DNA of 50,357 nt, from positions 1 through 50,357 of the forward strand of contig JAEZIU010000235.1 of NCBI GenBank assembly GCA_023436485.1, given 5' to 3'. Every line of letters begins with the position of its first letter. Position 1 is the stretch's first letter. A program made the position numbers and the translations under genes. The notes beneath the pieces are model-generated. The model was not told the DNA's origin and did no database searches. It saw only the letters and a program-made list of their open reading frames with translations. Shown piece by piece: positions 8,937-15,461 of the stretch. Source of the stretch: Bacillota bacterium. Lineage in GTDB: Bacteria; Bacillota; Clostridia; Acetivibrionales; DSM-1351.

Positions 8937-9527
8937 TTAATCAATCTCATCAAGGGACAAATTGAAGCTTGGAATGAATTTCTCCATAAAATACCTAACC
9001 TCAGGCAGATCATTCTCTTCTATTGTTTGAAGAATGGTTTCACGAGCTTTTTTGAATTCGTTGTTTCCTACCTTGACTTCTTCAACACATTTTATATAGG
9101 CCGAAATCCTGTCAGCTGCCTTGACGAGTTTCCAGCAATTCATATCATCCGGATTTTTAAAGAATAATGAATAATATTCATCCGCCATTTCCTCCGGCAG
9201 CATTGATATGATTTTCTCCTTTGAGATATCTTCGATATCTTTATATATTTTACTTATCTGGGGGTTATAATATTTTATAGGAGTAGGCATATCCCCTGTT
9301 ATTATTTCATTGCAGTCATGAAACATTGCAAGTATTGCTACTCTCTCCGGATTTACTTCTCCGTTGAAATATGTGTTTCTGATAACTGCCAGCCCATGTG
9401 CAATTATAGCAACCTGTAGACTGTGTTCCTGTATATTTTCAGTATACGTGTTGCGCATAAGTCCCCATCTGTTTATATACTTCATCCTCGAGAGAAATGC
9501 AAAAAAATGAAAGTTTTTATCATCCAT
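8937..9527 (-). CDS. yfbR: YfbR-type HD-domain 5'-deoxynucleotidase
   Basis: The 196-residue protein carries the HD-fold metal ligands H35 (in TENIQEHSLQVA), H70-D71 (in AMFHDCNE) and a later Asp in the KAADRISAYIKC helix, plus the RWGLMRNTYTENI start typical of YfbR. Characterised YfbR dephosphorylates deoxyribonucleoside 5'-monophosphates. It lies 8 nt behind a dGTPase-like gene, so the pair probably trims deoxynucleotide pools together: triphosphohydrolase first, monophosphatase second. Confidence 0.9.
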   Translation of the reverse strand: MDDKNFHFFAFLSRMKYINRWGLMRNTYTENIQEHSLQVAIIAHGLAVIRNTYFNGEVNPERVAILAMFHDCNEIITGDMPTPIKYYNPQISKIYKDIEDISKEKIISMLPEEMADEYYSLFFKNPDDMNCWKLVKAADRISAYIKCVEEVKVGNNEFKKARETILQTIEENDLPEVRYFMEKFIPSFNLSLDEID

Positions 9528-9535
9528 ATTTCCAC

Positions 9536-10681
9536 CTACATCCAGTATATTTCTTCAAAGCAGCTTTGTGCAAACTGGTCTGTCATGCCCGCTATAAAGT
9601 CAATTACTTTCTGTGCATCACTTTCAGACTTATCATATGCCTTGTCTGCTATAAAGTTATAAAACATTCTGTAAACCTTATTTTCATTTGTCTGAAGCCT
9701 TTCAATATCCGACAGGCTATTGAGTAAACTGTCAAACAAGCCTTCAAGAGTATTTTCAGCAATTTTTTCGTACCGGGTTATTTTATCGGCCTTGTAAATC
9801 AACCTTACATTCTCATTTATAAGTTTTTCAAGTGCCCGACCCTTTTCCTGACTAAGCTGAATACAATCTCTGCCATAGCTGTTCTCCACCATATCACAAA
9901 CCAGAGTATTTATTATCTCCCCATTTGTGTTCCCCAACTCATTTCTTATGTCCATGGGTATGTCATGCATATTCATCAGGTTGACACGTACGGCATCCTC
10001 AATATCCCTGCCAACATACGCTATTTTGTCCACCAGTCTTACAATACAGGCTTCAAGAGTAAAGGGAAGATGTTCTCTGTCTTTCATATTATGCAGTGAT
10101 TGTGGTGTTTTCGTTAAATCTCTTCTTAAAGAATATTCATTATAGTTTTCGCCACAATGTGAGACTATTCCGTCCTTTACTTCAAATGTAAGATTAAGAC
10201 CGCATTTTTCATGTATTTTTTCTTTTGAGATACGTGTGGCAAGCTTTTCGACAACCCGAAGACTGTGAAGCTCATGTTTAAAACCGCTTTCTTTATTTAC
10301 TTTCTTCATGCATTTATCTAATACACGTTCTCCGCTATGGCCGAATGGTGCATGCCCCAGGTCATGCCCTAAAGCTATTGCATAAGTAAGATCCTGATTC
10401 AGATTGAGGGTCCTGGCTATAGTGACAGCTATTGATCCTACGTTTAATACATGCTCCATCCGCGTACATATATGGTCATTCTTGGCATTAAAAAACACCT
10501 GGGTTTTGTGTCTTAGTCTTCGAAACTCCATAGAGTATAGAATTCTGTTTCCATCCCGCTCATAATCTGTCCTGATAGGACATTTTTCTTCATTGATTAC
10601 CCTGCCAAAAGAATTAACACTTCTGGCGGCATAGGGACTTAACAAATTTTCTTGCTGCTCTCTTAACTGCCTCCAAACCAT
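9536..10681 (-). CDS. dgt: Deoxyguanosinetriphosphate triphosphohydrolase-like protein
   Basis: HD-domain dNTPase of 381 residues. Visible motifs are the substrate-binding start (IRTDYERDGNRILYSMEFRR), H77 in TRMEHVLN, the HD pair in GHDLGHAPFGHSGE (H106, D107) and DKIAYVGRDIEDA. The family hydrolyses dGTP, and often other dNTPs, to the nucleoside and tripolyphosphate. A GGAGGTG ribosome binding site precedes the ATG, and yfbR follows after 8 nt. The true substrate preference of clostridial members is unsettled, hence 'dGTPase-like'. Confidence 0.92.
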   Translation of the reverse strand: MVWRQLREQQENLLSPYAARSVNSFGRVINEEKCPIRTDYERDGNRILYSMEFRRLRHKTQVFFNAKNDHICTRMEHVLNVGSIAVTIARTLNLNQDLTYAIALGHDLGHAPFGHSGERVLDKCMKKVNKESGFKHELHSLRVVEKLATRISKEKIHEKCGLNLTFEVKDGIVSHCGENYNEYSLRRDLTKTPQSLHNMKDREHLPFTLEACIVRLVDKIAYVGRDIEDAVRVNLMNMHDIPMDIRNELGNTNGEIINTLVCDMVENSYGRDCIQLSQEKGRALEKLINENVRLIYKADKITRYEKIAENTLEGLFDSLLNSLSDIERLQTNENKVYRMFYNFIADKAYDKSESDAQKVIDFIAGMTDQFAQSCFEEIYWM

Positions 10682-10757
10682 AAAAACACACCTCCGGCCT
10701 TTCCTTTAATATACCATATTCTTGCAGGAAAGTATGCATTACAATTTTACAGCTAAT

Positions 10758-11273
10758 TTACCACTGGCCTCTTGTTTTCCTCCCGCTTACAAATATAGAA
10801 ATACCTGCTGCTATGAGTGCTACCGGAATGAAAAGACTTGGCTTTATAAATGTCAGTATTGTGTTAAGGAACATACATGCAAAGAAGAATGCTGACACCC
10901 CTGCAATTATCAGACTTGCTATTAACAAACCCTTCTCTCTGTTTGAAAACAGATACATCTGAATTAATCCAACAGCCACTGATAATATATATACAGGCCA
11001 TGTATACTCGGCAAAATACCAATTTGTTGCAACCTCAAACATAAACAGTAGTCCGATAGTTGTAATGATTCCTCCGGGTATGAGTAATCCGGGCTTCCTT
11101 CCTGTTAAGAAATAACTGAATTCAAAAGTCAATCCAATCAGAAGTACTATAAACACCCAAAAGTCTCCGGTGTTTAAGTCCAGAAAATTTATGCCAAACA
11201 GCGTTTTTAAAACCAGTAGCAAAGCACCCGCAACTATGAGTAATGTGCCCACCAAAGAATAACTTTTTTTCAT
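10758..11273 (-). CDS. LiaF/LiaI-type small transmembrane protein
   Basis: The 171-residue protein has about five membrane helices (residues 7-28, 37-60, 63-83, 90-112, 118-165) separated by very short loops, and a basic C-terminal tip (SGRKTRGQW). The pattern of paired short hydrophobic segments with PGG turns matches the LiaI-LiaF-like transmembrane region. It lacks the soluble C-terminal domain of LiaF, so it is not a full LiaF. LiaF relatives take part in envelope-stress sensing; no two-component genes are adjacent. It is divergent from the gene at 11420. Confidence 0.75.
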   Translation of the reverse strand: MKKSYSLVGTLLIVAGALLLVLKTLFGINFLDLNTGDFWVFIVLLIGLTFEFSYFLTGRKPGLLIPGGIITTIGLLFMFEVATNWYFAEYTWPVYILSVAVGLIQMYLFSNREKGLLIASLIIAGVSAFFFACMFLNTILTFIKPSLFIPVALIAAGISIFVSGRKTRGQW

Positions 11274-11419
11274 AATATCCCTCTCTCTTTTAATTTCTAT
11301 TGAGCTTATTTTTAATTACATTGATTATACATAATTTTGTTATTTTTTGTCTGACCCATATAGATACGAATTTTATTTTTTTAACTGGAAATAATATACC
11401 TATTATTTAAAAACAGGAG

Positions 11420-12256
11420 TTGAGTACCATTAAGAAGAGAGGCAGGTTATTATTACTTATTATAAGTGTCCTTATTAGTTTATACTGCATTTTTATCTGG
11501 AAAAACGTTTACGATGCCAGCTATACGCCCGAAAGCCCTCAGGCCAATATTTCATGTATTTTAAAGAAAAACACACTTAGCAGCGAAGATTATTCTTTTT
11601 TATTTAAACAAACAGGCCTTTCGAAAATAGCTATTGATGACTTTCGTTTATCCTCTGATGGTAATAAAAAAATACTTTTAATTCAAAATAACTATTTTAA
11701 AAGGAACAAGATATTCAGAGAACAGCTGAACCCTTTTACAGTTCAGGAATCAATCCTTGTTAACGGCTCTTTAAGCAGGTTTATTCAAATGGCATCAGTT
11801 AAAAACGGCGATATTCTCCTGACTAAATCTTGTTACACTCTTTACTGGAGGCATGGCCACTGCGGTATTGTTATTGACGCCAAGAATGGAGTAACTCTGG
11901 AATCTCTTACTCCGGGCAGTCACAGCATAACACAGGATATATCCAAATGGCAGTACTTTCCAACCTTTAAGATTTTAAGGCTTAAAAATGCTGACCAGAA
12001 AAAGCTTGATGCTATCGCTTCGTTTGCTGCCAATAATCTTGCCGGGATAAAATACGGCATTTGCTCTCCTAAACGTTACGATGATGCCAAGCCAAAGGTC
12101 GAGAACTGCTCACAAATGATATGGCAAGCGTATTATCACTATGGTTATGATATAGACGGAAACAAAGGCTTGTTGGTCACACCTTCTGACTTAGCAAAGA
12201 GCGATCTTTTTGAAGTTGTCCAAACATTTGGATTTCCCCCGGATAAACCTTGGTGA
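11420..12256 (+). CDS. YiiX/YebB-like permuted papain-fold (C92-type) peptidase or amidase, membrane-anchored
   Basis: The only clear plus-strand gene. A basic start (KKRGR) and one hydrophobic helix at residues 9-27 anchor it to the membrane, with the rest outside. The C-terminal half shows the circularly permuted NlpC/P60 pattern: KNGDILLT, catalytic His147 in RHGHCGIVID, and Cys230 in ENCSQMIWQAYY. Such proteins act on cell-wall peptides or lipids. The start is odd: there is no nearby ATG. A TTG at 11420 directly abuts the AGGAG element with no spacer, while an in-frame ATT at 11429 has an ideal 9-nt spacer. Its stop lies 3 nt from the convergent ecfT stop, leaving no room for a terminator. 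Confidence 0.82.
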   Translation: MSTIKKRGRLLLLIISVLISLYCIFIWKNVYDASYTPESPQANISCILKKNTLSSEDYSFLFKQTGLSKIAIDDFRLSSDGNKKILLIQNNYFKRNKIFREQLNPFTVQESILVNGSLSRFIQMASVKNGDILLTKSCYTLYWRHGHCGIVIDAKNGVTLESLTPGSHSITQDISKWQYFPTFKILRLKNADQKKLDAIASFAANNLAGIKYGICSPKRYDDAKPKVENCSQMIWQAYYHYGYDIDGNKGLLVTPSDLAKSDLFEVVQTFGFPPDKPW

Positions 12257-12259
12257 TAT

Positions 12260-13033
12260 TTATAAAATGATAATACTTGTCAATAATATCAATATTGAAA
12301 ACAGCATAGCAATATAATCTACACTAATAAAACGGTATGCCTTATATCCACTGTCCTTCTTTCTTAAATTAAATCCTCTCAATTCAGCAGATATTGCACT
12401 GCCCTCAATTCGTTTTACAGAGGAAATAAGTAGTGGAACACAAAGTGGAAGAATCAATTTCAGCTTCTTTAAAGGGTTTTTCGTATCAAATTCAACACCC
12501 CTTGCAGTCTGGGCTTCGATTATACCCGTCATTTCATTTTCAAAAATGGGTATAAATCTCAGGGCTGTTATAAATGCAAAGGTGTACTTATATGGTATAT
12601 GAAGTTTTTGTACCATAACATTTGTAAGATCGCTCATTCTGGTAACTGTCAGAATTATAACCAAAGGCATGGTCGCCCCTACAAGTCTCAAAACCAAAAT
12701 TATACTGAATTTTAAACCTGTATCGGTAATGTACAAATTGAAGGGAAGATTTATAAGGGTATTTCCTGTTCTGATGAAAAAAAGCTGTAGTAAAAAAAGT
12801 ACAATTCCTATTTTAAATAGCGTAATCAGCAAAGAAAAAGCCTTGTCAACTATTCCGGCAAGATAGGCTATAAGAAGGTTTACAGCAATAATTCCAATTG
12901 TACAATAAATGTTACTGCTGGCAAAGCTGCTCAAGCAAAGCAAAAAAGCAATTACCATTTTTGATAGAGGGTTTAACCTGTGTATGACAGTCTCACCCTG
13001 ACTGTATTCTAAAATACCCTTCACATTAAACAC
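12260..13033 (-). CDS. ecfT: ECF transporter transmembrane (T) component
   Basis: A 257-residue membrane protein with about five helices and the two cytoplasmic coupling-helix motifs typical of EcfT, Ala-Arg-Gly in EAQTARGVEFD and the second in SAELRGFNLR. These helices sit in grooves of the two ATPases. It is the last gene of a four-gene operon (S-A-A-T), overlapping the upstream ATPase gene by 8 nt. Having its own ATPases and a single adjacent S gene suggests a dedicated (group I) rather than shared module. Confidence 0.93.
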   Translation of the reverse strand: MFNVKGILEYSQGETVIHRLNPLSKMVIAFLLCLSSFASSNIYCTIGIIAVNLLIAYLAGIVDKAFSLLITLFKIGIVLFLLQLFFIRTGNTLINLPFNLYITDTGLKFSIILVLRLVGATMPLVIILTVTRMSDLTNVMVQKLHIPYKYTFAFITALRFIPIFENEMTGIIEAQTARGVEFDTKNPLKKLKLILPLCVPLLISSVKRIEGSAISAELRGFNLRKKDSGYKAYRFISVDYIAMLFSILILLTSIIIL

Positions 13034-13835
13034 CCTCTCTCTTGGCTTTTTGTGATATCATTTCTGTAATTTCATCCAAAGTAAATACACCCTCAAATTC
13101 GTTTCCCAGCCGTATAGCAAGCTCGGCTATCTGGGGCGGTGCAAGGGATGCTTCCTTTAATACTTCCGGACGGGACATTACACTGCGGCAAATGTCGTCA
13201 GCAAGAATATGACCTTCACCCACCACAATTATCCTTTGTGCAAAATCAGCTACCAGCTCCATATCGTGGCAGACCATAACAACGGTAGTTCCGTTGATGT
13301 TCAGCTCATTTATTGTTTCCATTATATGCATACATTCTTTGTAGTCTAACCCGGTAGTGGGTTCGTCCAATACCAGTATTTCAGGTGATAAAGCCAATAC
13401 TGATGCAAGTGCGACTTTCTGTCTCTCTCCTCTGCTCATGGAAAATGGGTCCTTGTCGGAGGTCAGACCAAATTTCTCTATTGTGTTCCTGCACCTTTTT
13501 TCTATATCTTCATTGTCTGTCAGGATACATTTCAGGCCGAATTCTATCTCCTGCTTAACAGTGTTGCGGCAAATCTGCCTGTCAGGGTTTTGAAAAAGGA
13601 ATCCTACATGCCTTGCCAGCTCACTTGTCCTTGTTACAGAGGTATTAAGGTTCGCAATAGTGACTACCCCCGAAGTGGGTTTCAGTAATCCGTTTAGCAG
13701 CTTCATAAGAGTAGTTTTTCCTGCACCATTTCTGCCCACAATAGCAACAAATTCTCCTTTTGCTACAGAAAGGTTTATATTATTAAGAATATTAATTTTG
13801 TCATATGCAAAGCACACGTTGTTGAACTTTATCAC
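13026..13835 (-). CDS. ecfA: ECF transporter ATP-binding protein (second A component)
   Basis: ABC ATPase of 269 residues: Walker A VGRNGAGKTTLMKLLNG, Q-loop FLFQNPDRQ, signature SMSRGERQKVALAS, Walker B ILVLDEPTTGLD, and H-loop VMVCHDMELVADF. It pairs with the ATPase at 13832-14680 to drive vitamin- or amino-acid-type uptake through EcfT. The start overlaps the preceding stop by 4 nt, so the two are translationally coupled. The signature reads SRGE instead of SGGQ, a small but visible asymmetry between the two ATPases. Confidence 0.95.
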   Translation of the reverse strand: MIKFNNVCFAYDKINILNNINLSVAKGEFVAIVGRNGAGKTTLMKLLNGLLKPTSGVVTIANLNTSVTRTSELARHVGFLFQNPDRQICRNTVKQEIEFGLKCILTDNEDIEKRCRNTIEKFGLTSDKDPFSMSRGERQKVALASVLALSPEILVLDEPTTGLDYKECMHIMETINELNINGTTVVMVCHDMELVADFAQRIIVVGEGHILADDICRSVMSRPEVLKEASLAPPQIAELAIRLGNEFEGVFTLDEITEMISQKAKREGV

Positions 13836-14680
13836 CCGATTACACCCCTAACCATGGTTTCGGCTTCCATAACATTGACGGGAACCGGTCCATTGTATAT
13901 TTTGAGCTGATTAAGATTGTTTGCAAGAGCTGCTACCCTTGGGCAGTTAACACCAATATCAGTCAATCTGAGCGTGTCACTCAGAACCTCTTTTGGTGTT
14001 CCCTCCAGATAGATTTCGCCCTTGTCCAAAATTATGATTCTCTTGGAAAACTCGCTGAGCAGCATAATTTTTTGTTCAACAACTATAATTGTTATGTTTA
14101 GTGTTTCGTTCAACATTTTCAACATGTTATATATCTGCAGACTACTCTGTGGGTCAAGTTCGGCAGTTGGCTCATCAAGTACCAGTATGTCAGGCTTCAT
14201 TGCAGCCACAGCCGCTATAGCAACTTTTTGCTTTTGTCCACCGCTTAGTGTATTTATGTTTCTATAACGTAAATCTTCTATACCCACCATTTTAAGGATA
14301 TCTGTTATTCTTTTCTCGATTTCTTCTTTCGGGACTCCAAAATTTTCTAGGCCAAATAATATCTCATCTTCCACAACTGATGATACCATCTGTCCGTCAA
14401 TATCTTGAAATACGCTTCCTACACACAATGCCAGCTGTGTCGGTGATGAATCAACAGTATCACACCCATTCACTCTGACCTCACCATAAAAATCACCTTC
14501 ATAGTGATGTGGAATAACTCCGTTAACTGCATAGGTAAAGGTTGACTTGCCTGCTCCGCTATTTCCTATAATACCCACAAAATCACCTTTTGGGATAGAA
14601 AGATTCTTTATTGTCAATGCAGGCTTTTCGCCTGTTTTATATTTAAATGAAAAATCCTTGAACTCAATCATCTTTTCCAC
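13832..14680 (-). CDS. ecfA: ECF transporter ATP-binding protein (first A component)
   Basis: ABC ATPase of 282 residues with Walker A IGNSGAGKSTFTYAVNG, Q-loop SVFQDIDGQ, canonical signature TLSGGQKQKVAIAA, and Walker B ILVLDEPTAELDP. The H-loop position reads VVEQK rather than a histidine, so the two ATPases are probably not equivalent: one composite site may be the main catalytic one. It overlaps the S-component gene by 17 nt and the second A gene by 4 nt. Confidence 0.95.
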   Translation of the reverse strand: MEKMIEFKDFSFKYKTGEKPALTIKNLSIPKGDFVGIIGNSGAGKSTFTYAVNGVIPHHYEGDFYGEVRVNGCDTVDSSPTQLALCVGSVFQDIDGQMVSSVVEDEILFGLENFGVPKEEIEKRITDILKMVGIEDLRYRNINTLSGGQKQKVAIAAVAAMKPDILVLDEPTAELDPQSSLQIYNMLKMLNETLNITIIVVEQKIMLLSEFSKRIIILDKGEIYLEGTPKEVLSDTLRLTDIGVNCPRVAALANNLNQLKIYNGPVPVNVMEAETMVRGVIG

Positions 14681-15224
14681 GTCCCAATGCCAGTTTTACA
14701 GGTATATAAAGTATTTGAACTATTGCTGCATTTATTAAAGCCATTAGAAGTATCATTATTGCAAACGCAATGAAGGGTATTGCATCTACATCCGCACCTG
14801 CATAAAATGCAATATACAATACACCAAGATAAGAAAGGCCGCTTGCCAGAGTACTAAGAAAAGTACCTAATACGGGTTTTAGTAATGAAAAGATTTTAAA
14901 CTTCAAAGGTAGGCTAATAAGAACAGCCATTACAAAAGTGCCTATTGGCTCACTTATTAAATTTATGTACGGTGTCCCCGGGAAAACCTGACAGATGGCT
15001 CCTGCTATAATGCCTATGACTATAGCTTCAGATAACCTTGGCTTTATTATAAGAATTGCCAAACAATACATTGCAATAATAAAATTCGGCTTCATGCCTG
15101 CATTGAACATAGAGCCCACGAAGAACTTGAGTACAGCCCCCGTTGCCAGTAACACACCTACCAGAATTACGTCGGAAATAGTAAGTCCTGCTTTTTTCTC
15201 TTTCACAACTACTCTTTTTTCCAT
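14664..15224 (-). CDS. trpP: TrpP-family ECF substrate-binding (S) component, predicted tryptophan uptake
   Basis: The 186-residue protein has about five membrane helices. Its segment around residues 35-60 (NAGMKPNFIIAMYCLAILI) resembles the GMKP motif region of Bacillus TrpP, a tryptophan transporter. In Bacillus trpP stands alone; here it heads an operon with two ATPases and EcfT, as for an ECF-type S component. The start has GGAGG 7 nt upstream, but that site is buried in a hairpin, and the leader carries a TRAP-like (G/U)AG array. TRAP senses tryptophan, which supports tryptophan or a near relative as substrate. The protein call rests on motif likeness; the substrate is inferred. Confidence 0.8.
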   Translation of the reverse strand: MEKRVVVKEKKAGLTISDVILVGVLLATGAVLKFFVGSMFNAGMKPNFIIAMYCLAILIIKPRLSEAIVIGIIAGAICQVFPGTPYINLISEPIGTFVMAVLISLPLKFKIFSLLKPVLGTFLSTLASGLSYLGVLYIAFYAGADVDAIPFIAFAIMILLMALINAAIVQILYIPVKLALGRGKDD

Positions 15225-15227
15225 AAA

Positions 15228-15263
15228 AAAACCTCCATCAATATATTTTTGAGTAGAGGTTTT
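15228..15263 (-). promoter_or_regulatory. Shine-Dalgarno-sequestering hairpin of the trpP leader
   Basis: In the RNA, AAAACCUC (15263-15256) pairs perfectly over 8 bp with GAGGUUUU (15235-15228), with a 20-nt loop. The paired arm holds four of the five bases of the GGAGG at 15232-15236, so folding would block initiation at 15224. Confidence 0.8.
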
Positions 15264-15302
15264 GAATTTGTATATAATATTTTAAGCAGCCAAGATAAAT
15301 AC

Positions 15303-15323
15303 AACCTATTGCTCCAACAGGCT
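15303..15323 (-). promoter_or_regulatory. Leader hairpin between the TRAP-like array and the SD hairpin
   Basis: AGCCUGUUG pairs with CAAUAGGUU (9 bp, two G-U) across a GAG loop. No U-run follows, so it is not a terminator. It may space or insulate the two switch elements. Confidence 0.6.
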
Positions 15324-15377
15324 TACTCATTCTTTTCTGTTTCTCATCTCATCTAATCTCGTCTCTTCTCATCTCTA
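15322..15377 (-). promoter_or_regulatory. Candidate TRAP (MtrB) RNA-binding site: (G/U)AG triplet array
   Basis: Read on the minus strand (RNA), seven triplets at 15375-15373, 15370-15368, 15365-15363, 15360-15358, 15355-15353, 15350-15348 and 15345-15343 are six GAG and one UAG, each separated by exactly 2 nt. They are followed by degenerate CAG (15339), AAG (15334), GAG (15328) and AAG (15324) steps, giving about eleven triplets. TRAP is an 11-mer that binds 9-11 (G/U)AG repeats spaced 2-3 nt. The first triplets (AGUAGAG) can pair with CUCUACU at 15258-15252, which is part of the anti-SD arm. Confidence 0.82.
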
Positions 15378-15386
15378 CTTGTAAAG

Positions 15387-15416
15387 AATATAACATTCGT
15401 CGGCGAGACTTGTCAA
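15387..15416 (-). promoter_or_regulatory. Promoter of the trpP-ECF operon
   Basis: TTGACA (15411-15416), 18-nt spacer, TATATT (15387-15392). The predicted start is close to 15380, so the RNA would begin almost exactly at the first (G/U)AG triplet. Confidence 0.8.
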
Positions 15417-15461
15417 TATAAGACAATAAATATTACAATTTGTAATTAATTTACAATATTT

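Noticed and set aside
15303..15323. Leader hairpin as an intrinsic terminator
   Set aside because: It is followed by GUAUUUAUC rather than a U-run, so control at translation is more likely.
15321..15377. GAG-rich repeat as a CRISPR-like or simple-sequence repeat
   Set aside because: The unit is only 5 nt and the spacers are 2 nt, and it lies between a good promoter and a gene on the transcribed strand. The TRAP-site reading explains period, place and gene function.
15228..15380. T-box or riboswitch in the trpP leader
   Set aside because: No T-box sequence, specifier loop or terminator/antiterminator pair with a U-run is seen; the leader is too short for a T-box.
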